Below the pieces are notes generated by a model. It was not told the origin of the DNA, did not search any database, and saw nothing but the letters and a program-made list of their open reading frames with translations. The translations under genes and the position numbers were made by a program. Below, in pieces: positions 1 to 11,800 of a stretch of 64,000 nucleotides of DNA (positions are counted from its first letter, which is position 1; each line of letters opens with the position of its first letter). This DNA is from Collybiopsis luxurians FD-317 M1 (lineage: Eukaryota > Basidiomycota > Agaricomycetes > Agaricales > Omphalotaceae), in NCBI GenBank assembly GCA_000827265.1, contig KN834762.1, positions 312,939-376,938 on the forward strand, given 5' to 3'.

Positions 1-675
1 CGACGGGCCGGTCAGCCGGTCTCTTCGTATGCCTCCTTCCCGGCGTCTTACAGAAATAAAATAAGCAGACTGCAGTTCCTTATTGTGTTCCAGGAAAGCT
101 TATATCTCTCCAGGGAAGCAACAAGCAACGGACACAAAGTTACGACAAACCTCAGATAATTAGTAATGGCAGAACCCCATAAATTGGTGATCCACAATAA
201 CCTGTCGCCGTTGTCGCTTGTGCAACAGGTTAGGATGATATCAAAGCAGATAAGGACAGACATGCAGCCAGCTGTTTAGAGCTCTCTGATGACAGTCTGG
301 AGGACCATTTGCTCCACGCCAATTCTGGACATCAGACCAACAGTATCATTCCCACTGTAGGATGAGCATACACAAGTTCAATTGAGCCACTCTCGGGAAT
401 GTGCATGAAAGTCCTGAGGGCTGGTTCAAGTGTAGGCTCCAGGTTTGGGAGGCACAAACCTTGGATTCCTTCCTCAATTATGCATCAGGAACATTGAGAG
501 ATGTTATTTAGAATGGCCACATAACTCCTTTGATAGAGGTAGCTATATAGGCACTTCAAGTAGGTAATTAAGAAAATCAGACTTGGGTATAGAAAAGTTA
601 CTTCCAGTGCATCTCAAATGCTCGTCCCTTATCCTTTCCACATGGTTTTAGATGTTCTGCGCCTATGATGCTCAA
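1..675. other. Stretch without a recognisable gene
   Basis: I see no conserved protein, RNA gene or repeat here. The open frames are short and show no family motif. The stretch is AT-rich and may hold the 3' flank of the weak minus-strand ORF group that follows. Confidence 0.4.
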
Positions 676-1306
676 TTACCATATGTTCTGACCGCCTGCG
701 ATAGTAGTGAACGTAATTTGAGACCCGCTGATGACAATGCTTGAAGCACCATTCAGAACGCTAGCGCTTGGAACCGTCGTTGTATGCTGATCTGAAGATC
801 TGACAGAAGATTGAGCACCTGCGGGAGCCAAAGAGCTCGTTAGTTCACTCCAGCCTGCGCAATCTCGTTGATCACGGACCTGAAGCCCTGCGTCTACGTC
901 TTGCCTTGACATTGGATCGTGTAACAAGCCGACTGCCATCTGAGAAAACAAGGAAAGTAAATTTTAGCCTTGAAGCCTAATGGATATTGTAGGAGACAAA
1001 TTTACCTCGGTTGATGCTTCGTCGACTCCCGCTCGACGGTCTGGGCGGAATCCTATTGCGGTATCGAGTTCTAGTCTGATTTTCAATCAGAGATTCTACA
1101 AAAAGCATCAGTAACCAGCTGAAGATATCAAGAGCATGGCAACTCATACCACGCTCGATTCTATGTACTAGGGGCACATTGGCAAACCCGTTTCGATGCT
1201 GATCAAGATCTCTTATCGCTGGAAATCGCGAGCTCCCATTTCTTCTCGACGCTGAGTGCTCATCGGGTAAACGGATGTTATACTCTGGCTCAATGGTGGG
1301 TGGCAT
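676..1306 (-). CDS. Possible small gene, function unknown
   Basis: Minus-strand open segments suggest a two- or three-exon gene. A first exon starts with an ATG at about 1306 (reading MPPTIEPEYN). A later segment reads in one frame through AGVDEASTEMAVGLL, across a plausible GTAAAT...CTCAG intron at about 950-1010, and ends at 676 in a Gly/Ile/Thr-rich tail. I could not join exon 1 to exon 2 with a clean phase, so the model is doubtful. I recognise no family and propose no function. It may be the end of a larger gene or no gene at all. Confidence 0.25.
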
Positions 1307-1890
1307 TTTAGCTGAAAACGAACGAGGTTGGAATTTTCGAGGGAACTGAATGGATTGACTTACAACTCGGACGGTCCTGCTCTTTCCAAGTAAGATCTAT
1401 AGTAGAGTCAACCGGAATTTGGTCAAGGGTAATAGGCATGTTTAGTTGCAGACGTACTTTAGAAAGTTATCTAAGAAGAAGCTGGAATGACTCGACAGTC
1501 TTGTTATAGCTGTAGGAGTATTTTATAGGTCTCTTCATGGGAATGCTTGCAGTGCACAGGCCATAATTGGGCTTCCTCAAGTCTGTGCATTAAAATTTTT
1601 GCGACCCTGCGACCCAGCCCCGTTCCTTCCTAATGGGGAAGGTGACCGTTTGCCAGCAGTTCAATAGCGATGCCGGTAAGCGCATGCTGTGCAGCTGCCT
1701 ACGTATTTTAGCGCCGGTCGACAACAAGTGCGACTAGGCTTATGGCGTATGTCTGTGGATGGAATGATGATTTCAAGCTTTTCAAGTTCAGAAAAAAAAA
1801 GAGAAAAGAAAGAGAGTGAGAGAGATGTTTATCTTATATGTACGCACCAGACTGTCTCTTTATTTTTGGGCAAAATTGACCGCAGAGCTC
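1307..1890. other. Stretch without a recognisable gene, left of the gap
   Basis: No coding family or RNA is visible. Close to the gap is a purine-rich run of AAAGAGAAAAG type at about 1791-1820, low-complexity sequence that may have contributed to the assembly break. Confidence 0.4.
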
Positions 1891-2454
1891 NNNNNNNNNN
1901 NNNNNNNNNNNNNNNNNNNNNNNNNNNNNNNNNNNNNNNNNNNNNNNNNNNNNNNNNNNNNNNNNNNNNNNNNNNNNNNNNNNNNNNNNNNNNNNNNNNN
2001 NNNNNNNNNNNNNNNNNNNNNNNNNNNNNNNNNNNNNNNNNNNNNNNNNNNNNNNNNNNNNNNNNNNNNNNNNNNNNNNNNNNNNNNNNNNNNNNNNNNN
2101 NNNNNNNNNNNNNNNNNNNNNNNNNNNNNNNNNNNNNNNNNNNNNNNNNNNNNNNNNNNNNNNNNNNNNNNNNNNNNNNNNNNNNNNNNNNNNNNNNNNN
2201 NNNNNNNNNNNNNNNNNNNNNNNNNNNNNNNNNNNNNNNNNNNNNNNNNNNNNNNNNNNNNNNNNNNNNNNNNNNNNNNNNNNNNNNNNNNNNNNNNNNN
2301 NNNNNNNNNNNNNNNNNNNNNNNNNNNNNNNNNNNNNNNNNNNNNNNNNNNNNNNNNNNNNNNNNNNNNNNNNNNNNNNNNNNNNNNNNNNNNNNNNNNN
2401 NNNNNNNNNNNNNNNNNNNNNNNNNNNNNNNNNNNNNNNNNNNNNNNNNNNNNN
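1891..2454. other. Assembly gap (564 N)
   Basis: Every base in this interval is N. Reading frames spanning it are artefacts of the unknown bases. Any gene on either flank may be cut by it. Confidence 0.99.
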
Positions 2455-3271
2455 GAAGTGAAACTTGTCCTGTAGCTAGTTTGAGCTTTGAGAGGGAGCT
2501 GTATGTTTTCACAGCAGTACTGGTCTGTAGGTATTTTGTCGGGAAAAGATCCAGATAGGCAAGAGGTGCTGTCATTAAACATTGAGAGTGCACTGTGGGG
2601 TCAAGGGAAAGTGGTGAAAATTCAGCCGCAATTGAGCTCACACTGACAACGCAAATGGGCATTGGCCCTTTTCTTGGTTTTCCAGCAAAGCTGTGAACAC
2701 CACCGTAATTATCTGAATGTATACTAATGGGAAGGCAAGAAGGGCAATGCACAAGCCTACGTACCCAGTGCCGAGATTAGATAATTCTGAGATAGGAAAT
2801 GTCAAAGCATTATCAGAGGCTGTGTGGCCGATGTCCATATATGACATCGGCCATCCACAGGCATGGTCGGTAAGCCTGCGACTAGGTGGTGTGAGGCGGC
2901 TATGTTATGGAAGACATACGTCATCGAATTGGAGAAACTAAACTTCTGAGTGAGGAGCGGATGGGGAGAAAGGTCGGACGTCCGCTTGAGAGACGCTGGG
3001 AGCTCGTGCATCAATATCCCTAGCAACCATATTATTATGTGAATGAGTATTCTCCAAGAAAAGAACGTCCCCACCCAGCAGCTTCCCAAATTGGAACATC
3101 GGGTTAGATTAGCTCTCGCATTTTTCTATAATAGAGCATACGAAAGCTAGGTCTGGCTTGACGAGGGTGGCGCCACACAAGCACCGCGTAAACGTCAAGA
3201 TGGACTGGTCATTTCATTTTCAGGTACATACACTATTCGAAAATTTCTATCCTCCATTGCTCCTCAAGGCC
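2455..3271. other. Right flank of the gap, only weak ORFs
   Basis: A minus-strand frame at 2638-2847 contains a hydrophobic run (GLCIALLAFPLVYIQIITVV) that could be a membrane helix, and another weak frame covers 2802-3089. I could not assemble them into a convincing gene. They may be the 3' exons of a membrane-protein gene whose other part lies in the gap. Confidence 0.3.
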
Positions 3272-5697
3272 TCAAGCTGCAAATCGATCGAACCACACTT
3301 CTGCTCTCTCCTCAACCGTATCTCCAGTAGGTCCCTCCACTCCGGCACCAGCTCCCCAAAAATCTCCCGTAACGCCGAACCCAGATACAGTACCATTCTT
3401 ATTGAAAGCAAACTCGATAGTGATCGGGGCATGACCTGTAGAATCGCGCGCCCAGTACCTTTGCTCTTGCATTGAGGTCTTTGATGGTTCGAGAATAGGC
3501 TGCAAGTCAAGTTACAAAGAAAAGTTAGCCGAATCAAGATTGAAAACGATCGCACTTGCCAGACTCAGAAACCCGGAGACGTTAAACAAGTTGCCGCTAA
3601 AATGCTCGAGACGAACATGAGAAAGCCATGCACTCTCCATTCGCGAGAAAAATGTCGGAACAGAAGCGTTGACAGTGTCGGGAAGTTGAGTAGGAAGCTT
3701 GTCTATGAGGTCCTGGCATTCTGGATTTTCAGGGGAAGAGACTGTTGAAGATAGGCCACACAAGAGCAGCGAGCCATAGGCCGGGTGGTGATATTCCCCT
3801 GCGAAAGAAGCAAAATGCACAGATGGCGGAGATGGATGGGTAGGTCGAGGAACAAGGCTTCGTAATTGTTCCTCATATCTTATCGTTGCAAGTTGCTTGA
3901 CGCTATGATAAAATGTACAGAACGTTAAAACAGGTTATAACAGAGGCCAAGGACCTACTTGGAGTTCCAATCAATTGGCTCCAAACCAAACATTTTATCG
4001 ATGATACGTCCTTTGATCACTTCTATGAACAACCCGCCGAAGGCATCATCGTTGCTCAATACTGCAACACCGACATTTTCGAACGGAAAACGAGTGATCT
4101 GAGTGTGGAAACCTTAAAGGAAATGATGTGTCGACATAAGCATGGACTTTGGACGAGGAATCAATTCCCGAACCTGGCGTGGAGCCTCCATGCTGGATCA
4201 AGCAAGGCCATAAGTATAGGTCGTCAACTATTGGATATTGAAAAGCCACCAACCTCGACATAATCTGGACACAGATGTCAGAGCATCCTTTTACGGGTAA
4301 GGTGAAGACGTACTGTGGCCTCGGTATGATGACATCATTTGTCCACCGCCATAAACTACGGGTCCGAGCTATTTATCCTAGTTCAATGATTCAGACCCAG
4401 GCATTTTTGCAGGTACCTCACCTCAGGAAAAGAACTGCATAGGTAAAACAAATTTCCGATGAACGCTTACTAAAATGGGAAATTTACTTACGCTACGCCA
4501 GCGTATGTAGTGACACCAGTAGCTACTTTGAGGATGACAGCAGAGGGAATGATCTGTTCATTAGTTTTGGGATGCTGACCCAGCAGAAGGAGTGTTTGGA
4601 GCCACGTCGCCTGTTCGACTGACACATGAGTCGACAAAACGAGAGGCCCAGAAGAGTTAGTAGGACGTACCACGTCTCTTGAACTAGATATCACACCTCC
4701 GGCACCCGATATGACTGTTCAAAAAGTAAGTTTGCCATGTTGTTCTGTGACATTAATCCTCACCGTTTCCATCTTCTCCGCCACGAGGATTCCAGAAAGG
4801 GATTGTCCTTGGAATTCCCATTCCAAAGATATCCTCCGTTTCGTTGACCTTGTCTCTTGCAAACCCGCTCGCAAGGTTTCCACTGTTTTCTGCCACGTCG
4901 GCAGAATAAGTTGTGGAGTGGAGTCCTAAAGGAAGAAAGATGTGCTCCTTCACATAATGGGTGAAAGGGATCCTTAAAAGTACTTCTGGAAGGTACGACA
5001 GTACAGTGTACATCAAATTGTTATACTGCCAGACCTCTCGGAATTCAGCAGATGGTCTGAGATACTTGAGTTTAGATATCTATTTGAGATAGTCAGACGG
5101 GAATTACAAGGTGAATTGAAACCTGGTACAAACCACGCCCGGAGTTGTTTTCTTGTCGTTGTATGAGACGTCATGGCGAGGAAGACCAGTGCGGTGGCTC
5201 ATAAGATCAATGATGTTGCTCTCTGAAGATGCAACAGGATCTGCTAGCTCCCATTCCGGAATGACGGAGGATATCTTTGTATTCCAAGCAATCCGGGGTG
5301 AAAGACTTTCGTTAGAGATCAAGAGACCCGTTGCGATGACATCGAATAACTATGGAGGGTAAACTAATCGGAGAGGAGATAGGTACGATAATCAAACCTT
5401 TGAATTAGAACCAATAGCAAACAATGTATCCTCTGTGACTTTACTACCGTCTGCCTTGGCGTTTCCGTACCCTTTCGTCTCGACGTTCCAGCTTCCGTCC
5501 TCATTCTTTTGAACGACTGCAACTCCAACGCCGCCAGGCGAGTTCCAACTTGCCAAAACTTCCTCAATGTATTTGTCGATTTCAGGAGTCAGAACATCTT
5601 GTTTGAAGATTGACTCGGGGGCTACCAATGGCTCTTGAGTTTCCGCAAGGACTCCTGCGATAGCGAGCAAGGAAAGACCGAAAGGAAAGAAATGCAT
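3272..5697 (-). CDS. Secreted beta-lactamase-like serine hydrolase
   Basis: Multi-exon gene for a member of the beta-lactamase-related / penicillin-binding-like serine hydrolase family (Pfam Beta-lactamase), which in fungi act as esterases or peptidases of mostly unknown substrate. The protein begins with a clear signal peptide (MHFFPFGLSLLAIAGVLA), so it is probably secreted. The catalytic Ser-x-x-Lys is visible as GSNSK, spliced directly to LFDVIATG. The Tyr-x-Asn motif is QYNN, followed by LMYTVLSYLPE. A HGGS motif near 4200 matches the third conserved box. The C-terminus ends in a lipocalin-like tail reading DRFAA-stop. Introns fall after the SxxK exon and at several later points. All catalytic elements appear intact. 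It is transcribed divergently from the phosphatase gene at 5922. The family call is firm; the natural substrate is unknown. Confidence 0.85.
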
Positions 5698-5921
5698 TGA
5701 GACTTTGGAAACACTAAACGTCTGCTGGTCTTTTATTAATGGTAGAAGCTGCTGCGCGTTCTGCGCAGTAACTGCTAGTGAATTGTACTAATAGTAAGTA
5801 CGACAGAGGTTGGACAGATTAGCGCGTTGAACCAGAATAAGCGCCAAACTCATGACTAGCTGCGCTTTCGCTTGTCCATGTAGAGTGTTCTGCTCCCTTC
5901 CTCCTTCAGAACGCGTCAAGC

Positions 5922-6866
5922 ATGGCGGATACCATCACCCATCCGCCATTCGAAAGTATACACAACTTTCGCGATGTAGGAAAGGTCATCAATTCTCTCA
6001 GCAACAACAAAATTCGTATCAAGGAAGGCATGCTGCTCCGTTCAGGTCGCCTGGATGAAGCCACGGCTGCGGACGCGCAACTTTTGAAAGAAAAATATCA
6101 CTTAAAGACGGTTATTGATCTGAGGACAAAGTCGGAGCATTTAAAGCAGCAGGAGGTTCTTCAAGACACTGGGCTTGTCGGTCGTAGAATAGATTGGAAT
6201 ACGGTCAAGATCAGCTTTATCGGGCGGAGGTTTGAGATCAACTTGTTGAAGCAGCTGAGGTGGTGGCAGGTCATGTACGTCGTGCTTTTTTTGTCAGGAG
6301 TGTTAAGGAGCCTGAAAGCGATCGCAGTTGGGTTATCTTGCTCATGCTTATGCAACGTCGTATGGCAGCGATACGTGTTATGGGTCAAAACGTAATGAGA
6401 CCAAGAGGACTCGTTGGCTTAAGCAAAGATTCTCTGCAGTTTTGCCAGAGCGAAATCTTACAGGTGAGCTCAAGTTACGATGCACATCCATCACTGCTGA
6501 ACTTTCGAAAAGGCCTTGGAAGTATACTTGGATCCTGACGTCTATCCTGTTCTCATTCACTGTACTCAGGGGAAGGATCGGGCAGGCTTGGTGATGATGA
6601 TTGTGCTTTTTGTGTTGGGCGTGCCTCTGGAATTCGTGAAAGCGGATTATGTTCTGTCTGACAAGGGCTTGGAACGAGTTCGGGAATCGATGATGAGTGA
6701 AGTCCTCGAGATAGGCATGGACGAAAATTACACTCGGGCCCCGGCAAATGTAGTCGAGGAGGTCTGGAAGTACCTCCAAGAAGGAGGAGGTGTAGGCGTG
6801 TATTTGGATGCGATCGGGTTTGGGCATCTGAAGAGGCAAAAGCTGAAGGAGATACTGTTAGAGTGA
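5922..6866 (+). CDS. Tyrosine/serine phosphatase, PF13350 family
   Basis: Spliced gene for a small dual-specificity-type protein phosphatase (Y_phosphatase3 family). Exon 1 starts at ATG 5922 and contains the family's N-terminal signature: a FRDVG-type motif (HNFRDVGK), then LLRSGRLDEAT and the VIDLRT strand. A middle exon carries RPRGLVGLSKDSLQFC. The catalytic P-loop is HCTQGKDRAG (Cys-x5-Arg) at about 6555-6585, with the nucleophile Cys and the phosphate-binding Arg both present. The C-terminus is helical and ends KEILLE-stop. Enzymes of this family hydrolyse phosphotyrosine or phosphoinositides; the substrate cannot be told here. It lies 224 bp from the divergently transcribed serine hydrolase. 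Exact internal splice sites between 6180 and 6500 are uncertain. Confidence 0.88.
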
Positions 6867-6947
6867 AGGGCACGACTTTCTTGGATATCGATCGTGAATG
6901 CTTATATTATTCATTATGTATACGTAGTGGTGGTATAGTGTCCAAGC

Positions 6948-7941
6948 CTAATGGTGAATGTCCTCCGGGTGGTTGATGATTGGAATGGATACATCGTCCG
7001 CAGTCCAATCTGTGAATACTTCATACAAATAGAGAATTCCGAACAGCAAGAAAAGTACTGCTCCTCCAAAGGTGACTAGAAAGAGGTCAGATGAGCAAAG
7101 GAGCGACAGAAATCAAACGTACTATGTTTTGCAGATATTTTAGTCGATATGTATTTCCCACCGATAACTGCTAACGCGGTACAGCATGAATGACCGAGAA
7201 TAGTCCCAAGCGCGACAAGATAGGCATTCTATAAATATGTGTTAACCGGTGTCCCGAACGAACTAGTGAATCAACCCACGTGCGCAGCCCCCAATGCAAT
7301 GGTAGCTATCTGACTGCGGTCCCCCCATTCGCCTAGGAACGTCAACACAAAGGCCTTGACGAATACAGGTCCAAGGAAGAAGCTGCAGAAATTCCTTGCA
7401 CCCTGTGCGAGAGAAGTTTTTGGCCGCGAACGCGGGGTGTCTGGGGTGGCATCTGCAGTAAAGACCGGACTACGGCCTCCTTCTAATACTTCAAGTGGTA
7501 CAAGGTGTCCGTCGCTGCCCTCCACAGCATCAATTCCTTCGTGCCGAGCATCGTCCTCTTCAATCTCCTCCTCCGCCTCCTTCATCTCCTCCTGAATCTT
7601 GTCATTTCCGGCTTTCATCTGACGACCTTCGATGAACATTTTTGTACCAAACACCAAAAATAGAATTCCCGCCGCAAGTTGCGTCCAGCGCCGCGGAATA
7701 ATACTAGGAAGAATGTGACCCATGGCTGCTGAGAGGATAGACATGAAGACGAGCGAGCCAAATGCCCCAGCGAATACGACTAGTCGAGGATTGCTCATAG
7801 CGAGAATAGCCGCAATGAGAAACCTGGAGAAAGTCAATGATTGCGCGAAAAACAAGTAAAAAAAACGGACGTCTTGTCTCCCAGTTCGGAGACTATGGTC
7901 ATGGCGAAGATTCCCAGTAAATGGTGGGACATGAGAGACAT
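6948..7941 (-). CDS. GDT1: GDT1/TMEM165-family Ca2+/Mn2+ transporter
   Basis: Gene for a UPF0016 (GDT1/TMEM165) membrane protein, a family that moves Ca2+ or Mn2+ against H+ in Golgi membranes and supports glycosylation. Two copies of the diagnostic E-x-G-D-[KR]-[ST] motif are present: SELGDKT in the first repeat, formed across the first intron (splice at about 7870), and LGEWGDRSQ in the second repeat. Between them is a long acidic cytosolic linker (KEAEEEIEEDD). Hydrophobic helices surround both motifs. Further exons give GHSCCTALAVIGGKYIS and FGGAVLFLLFGILYLYE, ending at a TAG at 6948. The start chosen is the upstream one of two close ATGs (7941; second at 7932). No separate signal peptide is obvious. 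Confidence 0.92.
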
Positions 7942-8261
7942 GAGGAGCAGGAAAGTAAGGAAAGGTAGGACGAGGAAAAAGGAAACTTGAAAGAAGCCGT
8001 CATATGACAAAGATATTTCCTTTTAAGTATTACGGCACGCGCCGATCTCGACGGGTTTTCTAAGTTGATTCAAAGCAAAAGATTTAGTAAAAAGAGCGAG
8101 AATATAATCGTGCATCAGAAAAGGTCAATATTGCAAGGTCAATTTACTGTGGTAAAGTTCCAAAGACCGGGCCAGAGGAGATGAAAGTGACCTCGAAAAA
8201 AAATAACACAAAATCGAAAGAAATGAAAGAATGATAGAAGATAGTCAGACGTTGACTAGAG

Positions 8262-8287
8262 AAGGTAAGGTAAGGTAAGGTAAGGTT
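8262..8287. repeat. Short (AAGGT)n microsatellite
   Basis: About five tandem units of a GGTAA pentamer in the intergenic region upstream of ATR-1. The unit resembles a 5' splice donor, but nothing suggests function here. Confidence 0.8.
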
Positions 8288-8806
8288 TATCTGAAAGAAC
8301 TTGCTAATCTTCTCTAAACCTCTGCCCGATAGCGAGCGCTAATTTGCAGTTCTTCTCAAGCGCTCGACCATAATCTATCCATCCCAAGTCTATCCGGTAT
8401 GTGTCGGTCCTATTTCAGTGATAGTGTGTCACTCTTATCACTAAATCCATGACTACTGCCCCTTGAATGGCTTCGGTGTCGTATATTATCGTTCATTATA
8501 TATGGCATTAATATTCAATACTCGTCCGATGGTGCAAAGGTCGGAACTCTTAACTTTGACCGAGGCTGATATTTATGTAGTCCAGGGACCTCGGATGCTG
8601 ATAGGTGCCGCCGAAGATTCTGTATCGAATTACATGCAATGCTGGACTACACCCGATTCGCCACTTTCAAACTCAAGAATCAAGTTTAGTACCCTGGTCT
8701 CCGGGAAGCCACTCAAAACGCTCTTAATACGTGTACTCTGCGTACGGCACTTTGCTTGAAATGATCGATAGCTTTCTACATGACAGAAGTCTGAGAACTA
8801 GTTTAC

Positions 8807-8830
8807 CTATATAAGGCTGAGGTATAAAAA
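8807..8830 (+). promoter_or_regulatory. TATA-like core promoter of ATR-1
   Basis: CTATATAAGG at 8807 and GGTATAAAAA at 8821 lie 57 and 43 bases before the ATR-1 ATG at 8864, a plausible core-promoter position for a fungal gene with a short leader. Confidence 0.5.
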
Positions 8831-8863
8831 AGTCCGTGTAATCTTCACCTCTTTAGCTGCACA

Positions 8864-11800
8864 ATGTCGGAAACCGTGAAGCCGCCGCTAGACAGATACA
8901 TAACCGTCCCAGAACTTCTTCAATTCCATGCTGAGCACAACCCGACTCGTCCACTCTTCGTTTTGGGAGCCGAATCTGAGGATGATGTAACAGAAATCAC
9001 ATATCTAGAGTACATCCGTTCTTGCCACCGCGTAGCACATCTCGTTCGTCCTAATCGTTCCGGCCCTGATGAAGCCGTAGTCGGTTTGATTGGTCTACTT
9101 GACAATCACGTTTATCAAACCATCCATCTTGGGATCATACAGGCTGGCCTGGTGGTGAGCATGAAAGAGAACTTCTCTGATTATGAATGTCGCTCATGAT
9201 GTTCTCTAGCCCATGCTCATATCTCCCCGTTTAACACCAGTTGCGGTCCTGAATTTGTTGAGAGTTGCTGGAGCTCATCGGCTGCTCATCACAGGGCACA
9301 CGCTTCACGAACTACTTCAAGGAATCAAGGATTTGGCAGCCTCTTCGGAGCCTCCGTATGAACTGAGCATAGAAGAAGTGCCTGCCTTCCATCAGATCTA
9401 CCCCAAGCACGGAACGGAGAAAGCAGAGGACCCATTTGAGCCTTATCCCTGGGTGTCGTCGTTTCCCGCGCAAAACAAGACCGCCTTGTATCTCCACTCA
9501 TCAGGGAGCACAGGACTTCCCAAAGCGGTCCCAATAAGTCATGGAAATATGCTCTACACATTCCGTAACGCATTTCTTTGTCTCAGCTTGAAGCCGTTAT
9601 TAATATGATATCCATACGCATCTCTTTCCAGACCCCTGCGTCGGCTCTTACGCAAAATACAAGGTCCCGCTACGTCTGGGAGGAATGGCCCTCCCTCCCT
9701 TCCATCTTCTCGCCTGGACGGCACATATCCTCGTCGGGTTGTATGCCGGTGCTGCAGTTACACTGTTCCCCGCAACCGTCCTTACTCCAGATTCCGTTCC
9801 AGTGATGGCTACTCCGGAAGCAGCTCTCAAATGTTGTAAAGCCACACGTACAAACGCGCTCGCTTGCGTCCCTGCAATGCTGCAATTCTACGCCCAAAAT
9901 CCGGACCATGTCCGTTATTTAGCAACTTTGGAGTCCGTGATATTTGCTGGCGGCCCCTTAGCTCCTGCAACGGGAGATTACCTAGTCGCATCGGGGGTTC
10001 GCTTGCGTGCCATCTATGGAAGTACTGAGGGTGGGCTTCCGGCGTATCTAGATCTGGAAGGCAAAGATGGTTTCGAGGATTGGGAATGGATGAACTTTGG
10101 GACAGACAAGCCTTATATTAGATGGAATCCAATGGGTGATGGAACATCAGAGCTCCATATTTTGGTAGGCTTATGATTGTCAACAGAGGCTAGGAAGCTG
10201 ACACACGGCAGTGCACTGACACTTACAAACCGTCGTTGGAGAATCTCGAAGACGTGCCTGGCTACGCCACATCAGATCTCTTTACAAGACATCCCACGAA
10301 TCCTGGACTTTGGAAGATGTAAGTATCCGATGCTTCTGGATGTTCAGAAAAGACTGAAACTCTTTAAGTACTGGACGAGCAGACGACGTTATCATCCACT
10401 CTTCGGGGGAAAAGACTGTTCCTCTCCCTATGGAACATGTAGTTATCCAGAGTCCTCTGTGAGTAAGACTTCCGACACAGCATGTATTCTCGCATTGAAT
10501 TATGATGCAGGATACAAGGCGCTGTCATGTTCGGAAGGCAGCGTGACCAGCCTGGGTTCCTCATTGAACCTACACCTGAAAACCAGATCGATGTAACCAA
10601 TGAAACTGAGGTTTCTGAATTCCGCAACAAGATTTGGTATGTCGCAATGCCACTCGTCTCTAGTCAATGTAGCCAATCTCTGTGATGATTTCATAGGCCG
10701 GTCATTGAACAAGCCAACGATATAGCTCCAGCATTTAGCCGTGTGTACAAAGAGATGATCTTGATCACAACTGCGAGCAAGCCTCTACCCAGGGCCGCCA
10801 AGGGCACAGTTATGAGGAAGGCGGCTTATAAGGAATACGAGAAAGAGATAGATCAAATGTACGTACCGTTTCTCTATCTTAAGTGGTCTATTCCTCACCG
10901 TTACCCTAGTTATGAAACGGTGGAAGCCAACGGCGGCGGCGGTTCCGTAGCTCCTCCGTCTGCATGGACTAGTGAGAGCTTGCAAGAGTGGATCTTAACA
11001 CAAGTGCAGGAGCTTACCGGCCATACACCAAGTATCTCTCAGGACTTATTCGAGAAGGGTCTTGACAGGTGATAGGCTCATCCCGTACATGTTGATATTA
11101 TATTAACTCCTCTATTTATTCATGCAGCTTGTCCGCTACAATCCTTCGTTTGCGAATCGTCTCTGCTTTGCGCAACTCGGGAGATGCATCAGTGAAAGCT
11201 GCCAGCCAGCTCATCAACCAGAATGCCATCTATACCCATCCATCCATCGAAAGTCTCGCGCAATTCGTCGTCGGTATCATATTCAATGCCGGAGATGTGG
11301 ATGAAAGCCACGAAGTTGTGATAGAGCGGATGATAGAGCAGTATTCTAAAGACTTGGATATCGCGATCCAATCCGTTCCAAATGGTACTAGCTCTCAAGG
11401 CGCTCAAGTTGTTCTTCTCACCGGCTCCACCGGGAACCTTGGTTCCCAGGTATTGGCTTCTTTACTGGAGAAGGACTCTGTAGCTCGAGTGTATACAATC
11501 AATCGCCCGTCAACCAAGATCTCGACATTGGATAGGCACAAGGAACGCTTCCAGGATAAAGAGCTAGATATTGACTTGCTTTCTTCGAAGAAGTTGACTT
11601 TACTAGAAGGTGACACCTCCCAACCTCATCTAGGTCTTTCTGACGAAGACTATAATGAAGTCAGCCAAATTCACTATGTTCCTCATTCATATTACTGATC
11701 GCAATTCACAACAGCTTCAGCGAAATATAACAGTCATCATACACAACGCATGGAGGTTAGATTTCAATCTTGGATTATCGTCCTTTGAGCCCCAGATCCG

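Larger units (their letters stand above)
7942..8863. other. Upstream region of ATR-1
   Basis: About 0.9 kb between the divergent GDT1 and ATR-1 starts. No gene is supported. It holds a short (AAGGT)n microsatellite near 8263-8287 and, close to ATR-1, two TATA-like sequences. Confidence 0.5.

Noticed and set aside
1689..2752. Long open frames across the N region
   Set aside because: They are open only because unknown bases cannot form stops.
2638..3089. Membrane-protein gene right of the gap
   Set aside because: One hydrophobic stretch only; no coherent exon chain could be built.
8262..8287. (AAGGT)n as a regulatory array
   Set aside because: Only about five short units; an ordinary microsatellite is the simpler reading.
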